The notes beneath the pieces were generated by a model. The model was given only the letters and a program-made list of their open reading frames with translations. It was not told the origin of the DNA and made no database searches. Made by a program: the position numbers and the translations under genes. A DNA stretch of 64,000 nt, from positions 48,258 through 112,257 of the forward strand of contig NZ_GG700631.1 of NCBI RefSeq assembly GCF_000162875.1, in the 5' to 3' direction. The stretch is from Slackia exigua ATCC 700122 (lineage in GTDB: Bacteria > Actinomycetota > Coriobacteriia > Coriobacteriales > Eggerthellaceae). Positions 17,473 through 25,921 of the stretch are shown piece by piece. How positions within the stretch are numbered: the stretch's first letter is position 1; each line of letters opens with the position of its first letter.

Positions 17473-18651
17473 ATGTACACTACCGACTACAAGAGCTTTC
17501 TCATCGTTCCCGATTCGTTCAAAGGCACGATGAGCGCGATCGACGTCTGCCGCATCATGGAGGAGACGCTGCACGAGCGCTTTCCCGAGGCGAAGATCAA
17601 AAGCATCCCCGTAGCGGATGGCGGCGAAGGATCGGTCGACGCGTTCCTCGCCGCCATGCCGGGCATCAAGCGCACCTGTGTCTGCTCCGGTCCGTACGGA
17701 GAGCGAATCGAGGGATATTACGGGCTTCTCGAAGACGGCACGGCGGTCATAGAGATGGCCGCCGCGGCCGGCCTGCCGCTCGTCGGAGATGACCGCCGCG
17801 TCGAAGCGACCACCACCTACGGCGTGGGAGAGCTGCTCGTGGACGCCATCGACGCAGGTGCGACCCGTGTCATCATGGGACTGGGCGGGAGCGCCACCAA
17901 CGACGGCGCCTGCGGCATGGCCGCAGCCTGCGGCGTGCGGTTCCTCAACGAGGACGGCGAGACGTTCGTGCCGGTCGGCGGAACGCTCGCGGACATCGCG
18001 CGCATCGATACGACGGGGCTTGACGAGCGCGTGCGCGAGATTCCCATCGTCACGATGTGCGACATCGACAATCCGCTATGCGGGCCGACGGGTGCCGCGG
18101 CGATCTTCGCTCCGCAGAAGGGCGCGAGCCCCGCGCAGGTTGACATGCTCGACGCGGGGCTCGCCCATCTTGAAGAGCTGTTCAAGCGCGATCTGGGAAT
18201 CGACGTCGTAGAACTTCCCGGCGGGGGTGCGGCCGGCGGCATGGGCGCGGGCATGGCGGCGTTCTTCGGATCGCCCTTGCAGATGGGCATCCAGACGGTG
18301 CTCGACACCGCTCGGTTCGACGAACTTGTTCAAGAAGCGGACCTGGTATTTTCCGGCGAAGGGTGCTTCGACGGGCAGTCTCTGCACGGCAAGGTCGTCG
18401 TCGGCGTTGCCGGACGCTGCAAGGCGGCGAACAAGCCGCTCGTCGCCGTGGCGGGCGTCATCGACGACACCGTGGTCCCCGCCGCGCAGGAGCTCGGCAT
18501 CGCGCATCTGTGCTGCATCAACCGCACGGGCATGCCGCTTGAGTTTTGCCTGCGCCACCCGCGATCGAACCTCGCGCACACGATGGGACTTCTGACGGAG
18601 CTGCTCGCCCAGACGCCCGAGGCCGAGATTCCCGCTCGAATCCATCTATAG
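17473..18651 (+). CDS. glxK: Glycerate kinase, type I (GarK/GlxK family)
   Basis: The enzyme phosphorylates D-glycerate with ATP to a phosphoglycerate that enters lower glycolysis. The 392 residues show the family markers PDSFKGTMSA near the N-terminus, PVADGGEGSVDAF, GLGGSATNDGACGMAAA and FSGEGCFDGQSLHGK. The ribosome site is modest (GAGGTCAGGC). It lies 215 bases after a GntP-family permease on the same strand; together they make a plausible uptake-and-activation pair for glycerate. A hairpin between the two genes suggests the kinase may have its own promoter or be read through. Confidence 0.94.
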   Translation: MYTTDYKSFLIVPDSFKGTMSAIDVCRIMEETLHERFPEAKIKSIPVADGGEGSVDAFLAAMPGIKRTCVCSGPYGERIEGYYGLLEDGTAVIEMAAAAGLPLVGDDRRVEATTTYGVGELLVDAIDAGATRVIMGLGGSATNDGACGMAAACGVRFLNEDGETFVPVGGTLADIARIDTTGLDERVREIPIVTMCDIDNPLCGPTGAAAIFAPQKGASPAQVDMLDAGLAHLEELFKRDLGIDVVELPGGGAAGGMGAGMAAFFGSPLQMGIQTVLDTARFDELVQEADLVFSGEGCFDGQSLHGKVVVGVAGRCKAANKPLVAVAGVIDDTVVPAAQELGIAHLCCINRTGMPLEFCLRHPRSNLAHTMGLLTELLAQTPEAEIPARIHL

Positions 18652-18657
18652 GAACGG

Positions 18658-18696
18658 CAGGTGCGCGGCGGCGCATCATGCGGGGTCGCGCACCTG
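18658..18696 (+). terminator. Hairpin after glycerate kinase
   Basis: Arms CAGGTGCGCG (18658-18667) and CGCGCACCTG (18687-18696) form a perfect 10-bp stem across a 19-base loop, seven bases past the stop. No T-run follows. Confidence 0.55.
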
Positions 18697-18917
18697 CATC
18701 TAGACAGCGGATGGACGTGTGCAATGTCGCCAGGACGGGGAATGTGCGTCGAACGGGGATATGCATCGGCGGTGTAGAAACGGCGTGCATGCGACATCGC
18801 ACTTAGACGGGGACATGCGAAGCGCATCGCAGCGTCTGCGTCTAGACAACGGGTGCGCGGCGACGCAGCGTCCATGCCTGGATAGTAGGCGCGATGTACC
18901 GTACCTCGAATGTTGTC

Positions 18918-18959
18918 TGCAATCGCAACCGCAGCTGGTTGCGATCGCAGCCGCAGCTG
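18918..18959. repeat. Tandem 20-base repeat in the gene desert
   Basis: The 20 bases at 18918-18937 recur at 18940-18959 with two mismatches (offset 22). Both contain the core CGCAGCTG. The repeat is followed by AT-rich DNA and could be a paired protein-binding site. Confidence 0.6.
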
Positions 18960-19143
18960 TCAGAAATTCAATGCTTTGCGAAAAATCGCGTCTCTTTCTC
19001 GCGCAACTGTCAAAATAATTAAGCTTAGGGGGTATCCGAAGCGACCGGGAAATCCAATTGGCTTCCGCGCTCATCGCCTCAATATCGAAACACCAGTTCG
19101 CTGTCATGCGGCAACATCAGTTCGCAAAACACATCGCAACAAT

Positions 19144-19165
19144 GACATGCAAAATGCCACTAAGC
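19144..19165 (+). repeat. Dispersed 22-base intergenic element, copy 1
   Basis: This 22-mer (begins GACATGCAAAATG, ends CCACTAAGC) matches the reverse complement of 40064-40085 at 21 of 22 positions. It is directly followed by a TTTTCTGGCA motif (19171-19180), which resembles the repeated ATTTCTGGCA sites at 40222-40231 and 40272-40281. Both loci are gene-free. Confidence 0.75.
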
Positions 19166-19513
19166 ACCGATTTTCTGGCAATACGAGGGACGAAGCGACA
19201 AAACGGCAGACACCGCCCACGTCGCGTTTCCCAACTATATTCCGTCGAGATGCTTGAGCCGGCAACTTCCTCAAAGCGACACTCGGAAGCCGCCGGCCGC
19301 TTACATCCCGAAACCGTCCGCCTCAACCCCTCCGCACGATCCAACACGCCGCCGAACGACGCACGCATTATGGACCCCCGACGCAACGGCCCAGCCGTAT
19401 AGGCGGCCGAAAGATCTCCGTGCATCTCCCGTGCCCATGAGGCATGCCATCGGCCAAACTCGAAGGCGGCCGAAAGACGGCCGGCATAGGGACCGGGGCT
19501 GCCGGCGTATAGA

Positions 19514-21001
19514 TCAGACCACCGCCTTCGCAGCGTTCTCGCCGGAGAAGCGACCGGATGTATACGCCCAGTTAAGACCGCATCCGCCCGCGGGATACTC
19601 GTCATAGATGAAGGTGCCGGAGCAGACTTCGCCCGCTGAATACAGGTTCGGAATGGGCACGCCGTCGGTATCGAGAACCTGGAAGTCGGTATTCACGCGA
19701 TAGCCGCCGAAGCTGCCGTGGCTCGTCACGCTCATCGTGAGGACGTAGAACGGAGCCTGCGTGATGGGCAGGAGATTCTCGGCCTTCTTGCCGAACTCGG
19801 TGTCTTCGCCGGCCTCGGCCATGGCGTTGTAGGCGTCGAGGGTCGCCTGGACCGTGGCGCCATCGAGACCGAGCTTCTCCGCCGCTTCGGCGACGGTGTC
19901 GCCTTGGGCGAACATGCCCTTCTCCATGCCGATCTTGAAATCGTTCGCAGGCACGCCTTCCAGCTTGTCGACCATGGCCTGGTCGTAGACCGCATAGAAC
20001 TTCGTGCCGTCGAACTTCGCGACCTTGTAGAAGATGTCGTGCGTTTGCCCGGCCTCGTTCTCGAAGCGTTTGCCGTCGGGTGCGACCCATAGGGCCTTCT
20101 TGTCGATGAGCTTCGATTGGCCCGCCGCCGCGGGGCACCACAGGATGCCGTTCACGCCGCCGTGGCCGATGTAGTCCGCGCCGATATCCAGACCCATCCT
20201 CAGACCCTCGCCCGTGCTGCCGACGCCGACCTCGGTCGAGATCGAAGCGAAATCGGGCATGTATTCGGAAATCATCTCGTGGTTGCGGCAGAACCCGCCG
20301 GTCGCGACGATGACGCTCTTCGCGTTATAGCGGATGGCCTCCCCGATGTTCGTGCGCGCGATGACGCCGGAAACCGAGCCGTCGTCTTCGACGATAAGGG
20401 ATTCGCCGGCGACGCCGTATTTCACCTCGGCACCCTGATCCAGCGCCCATTCATGCACGGCGGACAGCGCGTCCATGCCGCTGTTCAGGCAGCGCGCCTG
20501 ACGCGGAACGGTATCGGAACCCTTGAGCAGCGGCTTTTCCTGAAAAGGAACGTTCAGATCCTCGGCAAGCCAATCGATGGTCTCGCCGAAGTGATAGGCG
20601 CAGAATTCCTGGACATCGTAATCGAGCTTGTCGCCGTTGCGCCTCATGAAGTACTCGAGGAGCGACTCGGGCGTGTCGTCGGTGATGCCGTAATTCCTTT
20701 GAATGACGCTGTTCGCGCCATAGAAGCCGCCGAGGCAGATGGAACTCGACCCGGCAAGCCAGTCCTTCTTCTCGAGCAGAATGGTCTTCGCGCCCGCCTC
20801 GGCCGCCTTGCCGGCTGCGGACATGCCCGCCCCGCCGCCGCCGAGCACGACGACATCGTAGTCGAAGCTCTTCTTCGCCTCGGACGTCGCTGCGGATTCG
20901 GGCGCGCATCCGAAGAGTCCGCCCATAGCAGCGACCGCCATGCTTCCTGCCATAAGACCCGCGAACCGGCGACGCGATATCGTCATGCCCTCTCCTGCCA
21001 T
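19514..21001 (-). CDS. Tat-exported FAD-dependent reductase (fumarate reductase flavoprotein family)
   Basis: This is a single-subunit flavoprotein likely reducing an organic electron acceptor outside the membrane. The start at 21001 (MAGEGMTISRRRFAGLM) has GGGGAGG upstream. Residues 5-32 are a Tat signal (SRRRF) ending in a lipobox-like LFGCAPES, so a membrane-anchored lipoprotein is likely. The FAD-binding GGGGAGMSAAGKAAEAG follows, with later IVATGGFCRNHEM and the C-terminal YSAGEVCSGTFIYDEYPAGG, matching the FAD-binding-2 family. No FMN-binding domain is present, so electrons must come from another carrier. A LuxR-type membrane regulator is divergent from it. The substrate is unknown. Confidence 0.88.
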   Translation of the reverse strand: MAGEGMTISRRRFAGLMAGSMAVAAMGGLFGCAPESAATSEAKKSFDYDVVVLGGGGAGMSAAGKAAEAGAKTILLEKKDWLAGSSSICLGGFYGANSVIQRNYGITDDTPESLLEYFMRRNGDKLDYDVQEFCAYHFGETIDWLAEDLNVPFQEKPLLKGSDTVPRQARCLNSGMDALSAVHEWALDQGAEVKYGVAGESLIVEDDGSVSGVIARTNIGEAIRYNAKSVIVATGGFCRNHEMISEYMPDFASISTEVGVGSTGEGLRMGLDIGADYIGHGGVNGILWCPAAAGQSKLIDKKALWVAPDGKRFENEAGQTHDIFYKVAKFDGTKFYAVYDQAMVDKLEGVPANDFKIGMEKGMFAQGDTVAEAAEKLGLDGATVQATLDAYNAMAEAGEDTEFGKKAENLLPITQAPFYVLTMSVTSHGSFGGYRVNTDFQVLDTDGVPIPNLYSAGEVCSGTFIYDEYPAGGCGLNWAYTSGRFSGENAAKAVV

Positions 21002-21367
21002 CTTCGAACCTCCCCTTTCGGTCGGGCCGCACGAGCGACCCCGTCTTCTTGCTGAACCGCACGCGCAGCACATAGCGAGGCGCTGATGCCTCGACTTGAC
21101 CGGGCCGACCCGCACTCGGTCGGATCCGATCGCGCAGGCGCAGCCGAGGTGCCGAAGGTGACATCGAAGGTTCCAACGGCCGCTGAGCCGAGTGCGCGCG
21201 ACGTGCGTTGCCTGAAGGCATCCTATGGCCCCGCACGCATACCGAGAAAGCCACTAAAGGTGTGAATAACCAGCGATTTCCGCAAAGCTCACACTAAAGG
21301 TGTGAAGCGGTGGACGCAGCACGGGTGCGAATCGTACAATCTGACGATGCGTGGAAGAGGGGGATGC
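21002..21367. promoter_or_regulatory. Divergent promoter region of a flavoprotein/LuxR pair
   Basis: This gap holds no gene. It lies between the oppositely oriented flavoprotein and LuxR regulator genes and contains the paired operator-like repeats at 21252-21306. The flavoprotein side (21002-21240) is GC-rich and shows no clear promoter hexamers. Confidence 0.5.
21252..21306. promoter_or_regulatory. Paired operator-like repeats CACTAAAGGTGTGAA
   Basis: The 15-base sequence occurs at 21252-21266 and again at 21292-21306, exactly 40 bases apart, about four helical turns. The second copy is flanked so that it reads ACAC-TAAAG-GTGT, a dyad. Position between the divergent genes and 60 bases from the regulator start suggests the binding sites of the LuxR-type regulator. 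Confidence 0.65.
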
Positions 21368-22876
21368 ATGACCGACGATATCGATGCGCGGAACCGGGCG
21401 CATGCATGGAAGGCGCCGTGGGCGACGCCGTTTTTCGCACCGTTCCTCGGCCTTGCCGCGACGCGCGTCTGGATGCAATGCACGTTCTTCGGCGCGTATG
21501 CGCAGAGCGATGCAGGCACGCTCACGATCGTCAATCAGCTGTTCTACGGCCTTGCCATGCTCATCGGCGCGCTTATCGCCTTGAAGCACCATGCGATGCC
21601 GGAAGCGCGGCGCGCCGTCTCGTTCGCGGGAACCTTCCTCATGACGGTCGGGTCGATCCTCATCCTTCTGGGCTCGTCTTCTTCGAACATGGGCATCCTC
21701 CTGGCCGCGTGCATCCTCGCCGGCATCGGCGGAGCGCTCGGAGGCGCCATGTGGATCGAAGCCTACATCAGGCTCGACCTGAGACGTTGCATTCTCTACG
21801 CTTTTCTCTCGCTTGCTCTGGGATCGTTCGGCGGACTCGTCTTGAGCTTCGCGCCCGTCACCACGATGCTTGCCGCAGGCATGCTCATGCCCGCCCTTTC
21901 GCTCCTCTGCCACCAGCGCGCCGTGCGCATCGACATCGGAACCCCGCCGAAGCCGAAACCCGTCTTCGACGCCGAGCCGATTTCGACGGCGCTCATCATC
22001 GTCGGAGGGCTCGCCGCATTCGGCTTCGCCCTCGGCGTCGCCCGAGGTTTTCCCCTCGGCCAGCCCGTGCAGCTGGACGTCCCCGAACGTATGGTCCATC
22101 AGCTCGGCGTCATCGCCGTCAGCCTCTTCATCATCTGGTGGTCGCTCGTGAAGAATCGGCGGCTCGGATTCTCGTTTCTCTGGCGCATCGAAATCACCTT
22201 GGTCGCGTTCGGCACGTTGGCGCTGTCGCTTTTTCCCGACGACGCCCTTCCGCTCGCCGTCGCCGTCATCAACGCGGCCGATACGCTCATGCTCGGCATC
22301 ATGTGGGTCACGCTTCAGGACGTCGCACGGCACACGAGCCGCGATGCATACGTTATATACGGGCTGGCCTGGGCCGCACGTGTCCTTGCACGCGATGCGG
22401 CTCGCGTGCTCCTCGTCTTCGTGGCATCGATGGGCGCGGCCGCCTACGCCGCGAGCGCCATCGTCGGCGCCATGTCCTTCGCACTGGCGCTCAGCATGGT
22501 CATGCTGCTGACGAGCGAGATACCGCGCACGCGTCCGCTGCTCACGTGGGACGACGAGGTGCCGGCCTCCCCTGCTTTGCCGTCCGGACGGAAGGAGGAT
22601 CGGAATCCTGCAGTCGACAATGCCCTCGACGCGTCGGATGGCTCTCTCGAGCGCACCGAAGCATGGCTGCGCGAGCATTTCGGGCTTTCGAAGCGGGAAG
22701 CCCAGGTCGCCGCGCTCATCGCGATGGGACGCAGCAAGATCTACATAGCCGAACACCTGTTCATAGCGGACAATACCGTGCGCACGCATGCGAAGAACGC
22801 CTATGCGAAGCTCGGCGTGCATTCCAACCAGGAACTCATCGACCTTATAGAGCAGCAGGAAGCTCGGATGCGCTGA
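21368..22876 (+). CDS. LuxR-type transcription regulator with polytopic membrane N-domain
   Basis: The protein has about 10-12 membrane helices (residues 15-400) followed by a LuxR-type helix-turn-helix at about 430-495. The latter contains LSKREAQVAALIAMGRSKIYIAEHLFIADNTVRTHAKNAYAKLGVHSNQELIDLIE in segments typical of the GerE fold. The start at 21368 (MTDDIDARNRAHAW) follows AGAGGGGG. Such membrane LuxR proteins are strongly expanded in Eggerthellaceae and usually lie beside a reductase gene. Here the partner is the divergent Tat flavoprotein. It probably senses the substrate or redox state at the membrane and activates that gene; this role is inference. Confidence 0.88.
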   Translation: MTDDIDARNRAHAWKAPWATPFFAPFLGLAATRVWMQCTFFGAYAQSDAGTLTIVNQLFYGLAMLIGALIALKHHAMPEARRAVSFAGTFLMTVGSILILLGSSSSNMGILLAACILAGIGGALGGAMWIEAYIRLDLRRCILYAFLSLALGSFGGLVLSFAPVTTMLAAGMLMPALSLLCHQRAVRIDIGTPPKPKPVFDAEPISTALIIVGGLAAFGFALGVARGFPLGQPVQLDVPERMVHQLGVIAVSLFIIWWSLVKNRRLGFSFLWRIEITLVAFGTLALSLFPDDALPLAVAVINAADTLMLGIMWVTLQDVARHTSRDAYVIYGLAWAARVLARDAARVLLVFVASMGAAAYAASAIVGAMSFALALSMVMLLTSEIPRTRPLLTWDDEVPASPALPSGRKEDRNPAVDNALDASDGSLERTEAWLREHFGLSKREAQVAALIAMGRSKIYIAEHLFIADNTVRTHAKNAYAKLGVHSNQELIDLIEQQEARMR

Positions 22877-22932
22877 CCAGACAGCAGCCCGGCAATCAAC
22901 CTATCCTGAAAGCGGCATGCCGTCGAAAGAAC

Positions 22933-22960
22933 CGGGGCCCGTCGCGTGCAACGGGCCCCG
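22933..22960 (+). terminator. Hairpin terminator after the LuxR gene
   Basis: Arms CGGGGCCCGT (22933-22942) and ACGGGCCCCG (22951-22960) form a perfect 10-bp stem with an 8-base loop, 57 bases after the stop. It separates this gene from the convergent adhesin gene. Confidence 0.65.
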
Positions 22961-23083
22961 AAATCTCGAACGTATCCGCGGCAGGCCCGCGTCATGCACG
23001 ACGCGTCCGACCGCGCTCATCAGATCTGATCTGTTTGCGCATCGCGCAATCGCGCACAATACATCTGTCCTCGAGGCGCGGAC

Positions 23084-25630
23084 TTACCCGCGCATCTTCC
23101 TCCTAGCCGCAGCGATGCAGGCGATCGATGCAACCGACACACCTGCGAGCGCAAACGTCATCGCACCCAGATCGTCGCCCGTCGCAGGAATCTTGGAAAT
23201 CCGCGGCTTCTTGGGCTGCTCCTTCGCCGGCGGCTTCGTCGGTTCCTTCACGTTGGTGATCGTGAAGCCCTCCGAAGCGCTGCCCGCAATGCGTGCCTTA
23301 TATCCCTTCGGCACATCGACCTCGGCGACGGTGTATTCCACGGCTGAGCCGTCTTTCATGACAGGAAGCCCGGTCCATGTATATGCCCAGTTCGAATCGC
23401 TGTTCAAAACGACGGGATCCCCATATGCCTCGCCATTCGCGTAGAGCTGCACCTTGACGGATGCCGGACGCGATCCATCCTTGTTATCGGCGTCGTCCCA
23501 CACCTTCTTCACCGAAACCGACGTGGACTTCGCATCGGGCGTGTTCGTGATCGTGAAAGCGATCTCGGTTTCGCTCACCTCTTCGCTCGTCACCTTCGCG
23601 GTCCAGCCTTCGACCGCCTCATCTTCCTCGATGCTGACATCCGCATTCAGAGGAAGGCCCTCGAAGGTATGCGTCCATCCGGAATCCTTGGTGAGCTCGA
23701 CGCTTTCGATGCGTTTGCCGTCGATCAAGAGCCAGACTTTGATCGAACCGGGAATGGCCGCATCGGGATTCGCAGAGGTGTCCCAGACCTTCTTGACGAC
23801 GACCTTCTTGGTGTAAACATTGACTTTGCCGAGCGTCGAAGCGCCGTTCGAGCCGATGCCGCCGCCCCGGGCAGCCGAGTTGTTCGTGATGGTCAGCTTC
23901 GCCTTGGACTGGGCCAGGTCGATCGCCGCCGGGGTCGGCGTCGCCTTGAGCGCGAAGATGTCGGTGCTCTCTGAGATGCCGGAAACCGGAACGTTGCTGC
24001 TCGACGCAGGATCGTAGCGCGGAGCATCGGGGTCGGGCTCGCCCAAGACGTGCGGCACGAGGATTCCGCCGTCCTTATACCAGTTGGCCGCGCCGCCGCC
24101 GAGCATGCGGTCGGAAATGGTCGTGGTGGCTTCTTCGCCCGCCATGCGGACGGCGGCCACGTCGTCCGCAGCGCCTTGGGCGTCGTTGCCGTAGACGGCT
24201 GCGCCGTTATTCACGGAGAAGGCCGCCTTGCCCGTCGGGCAGAACCAGGCGCCGCCGCCGATGACGCTTGCGTGATTGCTCGTCACGACGACGTCGTAGG
24301 CATTGAGCACGTACGGAACGGACCCGACATACGCGCCGCCGCCCTGGCGGTCGGCCGTATTTCCGTCAATCAGACCGGCATTGAGCGTGACCAGGGAGGA
24401 AGCGGAATACACGCCGCCGCCGCACCCGCCGTCGCCGGCCGCGCCGCCGCCTTCGGCCTTATTGCCGGTAATGGAGCCGCCGTTCATCGTGAACGCGGCA
24501 GGATAGAATTCAGGCCATTTGCTGAATACCGCTTCGTAATACTGACCCGTTGCGCTTGAGTACGGCACCTTCCCGAAGAATGTCACGAAGTTATCGAAGG
24601 CAGCGATGCCGCCGCCCATACCGGAAGCCTTATTGTTCGAGATGACGCCGTCGTTCATATCGAACGTGCTGCCGTTTTCCACGTAGACGCCGCCACCGCC
24701 GCCGGGAATGAAATCGCCGCTCGCAGATACGACGCCCGTGGCTTCATTGCCGGTGATCGTGCCGCCGTTCATCGTGAAGTACGCCTTCGAGCGGAAGTCG
24801 CGATAGTTGGGGCTGCCGCCGTACACGTACACGCCGCCGCCGAAGGGCGACTTGCAATTCGATATCGTGCCGCCGTTCATCGTGAAACGAGACGTCACAC
24901 CGGTATCGGTGTTGTTCTCGCATGCGAAGACGAGGACGCCTCCCGAGGTTTGCAGCTGATGCCCTGCATCTCCGCCGGTGATCGTGCCGCCGTCCATCGT
25001 GAACGTGGAAGCGTTCACGAGCACCGAAGACGACAGCTGGTTCTGCACTGCCGTGGATTCGACCGTGCCGCCGTTCATGAAGCCGACAGCGCCTTTATCC
25101 AGGCAAACCGCACCCTGTCCGGAATACAGCGCGGTCGTGTTCGAAATGGTTCCCCCGTTCATCGTGAACGTGGCATCGGCGCCCTTGGAATACACGCCGC
25201 CGCCGTTGCTCGCGTGATCGCGCTTTCCGTTCTTAAGATCGCCGTCCTCGAGCGTGAACGATCCTTCGTTCGTCACGTAATACGCCTTGCCGTCACCATC
25301 GAGCACGAGCCCGCCGTCGATGGAAAGCGTTGCACCGGATTCGACTTTGACCAAGTAATTGATGGAACTCGTCGCGGCGATGAGGGAGCCTGACCCCCCG
25401 CCGGCGACCGTGAGCCTGATATTCTTCCCCGACGGCACGACGACCTGCGTCGCCGCGGATATATCGCCCGAGACGGCAACGTCCGTCTGCTCCCCGTCGG
25501 GCGCAGCGGCGATGGCAGCCTGGATCTCTTCGATGCTCGTCGCGTCGTCGGCGAACGCAAGGCCGCCGGGAATGCAGATGGCGAGCGCCGCAAGCGCGAG
25601 CGCCCAGCCGCACAACCTCTTGGATATCAT
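23084..25630 (-). CDS. Beta-helix plus Cna-B cell-wall-anchored adhesin
   Basis: An 848-residue surface protein. It starts at 25630 with GGGGAGAGGG upstream and a signal peptide (KRLCGWALALAALAICIPGGLAFADD). Residues 100-520 carry many copies of FTMNGGTISN-like repeats with GGGVYV turns, typical of right-handed parallel beta-helix autotransported or surface proteins. Two Cna-B domains follow (VVVKKVWDTSANPDAAIPGS and VSVKKVWDDADNKDGSRPAS). The C-terminus holds a sorting signal KIPATGDD, a hydrophobic helix and the tail RRKMRG. IPATG is a variant of LPXTG. It lies among reductase genes but shares no obvious function with them. The other adhesin at 1.2-4.3 kb has a different binding region. Confidence 0.9.
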   Translation of the reverse strand: MISKRLCGWALALAALAICIPGGLAFADDATSIEEIQAAIAAAPDGEQTDVAVSGDISAATQVVVPSGKNIRLTVAGGGSGSLIAATSSINYLVKVESGATLSIDGGLVLDGDGKAYYVTNEGSFTLEDGDLKNGKRDHASNGGGVYSKGADATFTMNGGTISNTTALYSGQGAVCLDKGAVGFMNGGTVESTAVQNQLSSSVLVNASTFTMDGGTITGGDAGHQLQTSGGVLVFACENNTDTGVTSRFTMNGGTISNCKSPFGGGVYVYGGSPNYRDFRSKAYFTMNGGTITGNEATGVVSASGDFIPGGGGGVYVENGSTFDMNDGVISNNKASGMGGGIAAFDNFVTFFGKVPYSSATGQYYEAVFSKWPEFYPAAFTMNGGSITGNKAEGGGAAGDGGCGGGVYSASSLVTLNAGLIDGNTADRQGGGAYVGSVPYVLNAYDVVVTSNHASVIGGGAWFCPTGKAAFSVNNGAAVYGNDAQGAADDVAAVRMAGEEATTTISDRMLGGGAANWYKDGGILVPHVLGEPDPDAPRYDPASSSNVPVSGISESTDIFALKATPTPAAIDLAQSKAKLTITNNSAARGGGIGSNGASTLGKVNVYTKKVVVKKVWDTSANPDAAIPGSIKVWLLIDGKRIESVELTKDSGWTHTFEGLPLNADVSIEEDEAVEGWTAKVTSEEVSETEIAFTITNTPDAKSTSVSVKKVWDDADNKDGSRPASVKVQLYANGEAYGDPVVLNSDSNWAYTWTGLPVMKDGSAVEYTVAEVDVPKGYKARIAGSASEGFTITNVKEPTKPPAKEQPKKPRISKIPATGDDLGAMTFALAGVSVASIACIAAARRKMRG

Positions 25631-25921
25631 GGATCCCTCTCCCCTGAACCGTCGCGCTGACGGTGCCCTGCCGCCCGCCGTACGCGATTTCCCCGCACAC
25701 GCGCCAACACGATGGGTATGGCGATGTGTAGCTCAGGTTAGCTCTCTATATACCAGATGAGATAGGGCGTACGCTATATATATTCTTCTTAGTCGATGCA
25801 TTTTATCGCTTTATGCGCGGGCGTAAGGATTTCGGAGTAAAGCCTTGCGACGCATGCATGACCTAAAGGCGTCGCGCGAGAGGCTGCGCAAGCTGGACAT
25901 CGCTGCATCCAGCGCCCTCGT

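Larger units (their letters stand above)
18652..19513. other. 862-bp gene desert with degenerate repeats
   Basis: No convincing gene is seen. After the glxK terminator-like hairpin come two near copies of TCTAGACARCGGRTG (18699-18713 and 18841-18855) and three degenerate copies of ACGGGGAYATGCG (near 18735, 18753 and 18808). A tandem 20-base repeat lies at 18918-18937 and 18940-18959. From about 18960 the DNA becomes AT-richer. A 22-base element at 19144-19165 recurs at 40064-40085. The 3' part borders the convergent end of a flavoprotein gene. It may hold a non-coding RNA or a decayed insertion. Confidence 0.5.

Noticed and set aside
21001-21115. Longer start for the 19.5-kb flavoprotein
   Set aside because: The 38 added residues precede the Tat signal, are Arg/Cys-rich, and the ATG at 21001 has GGGGAGG.
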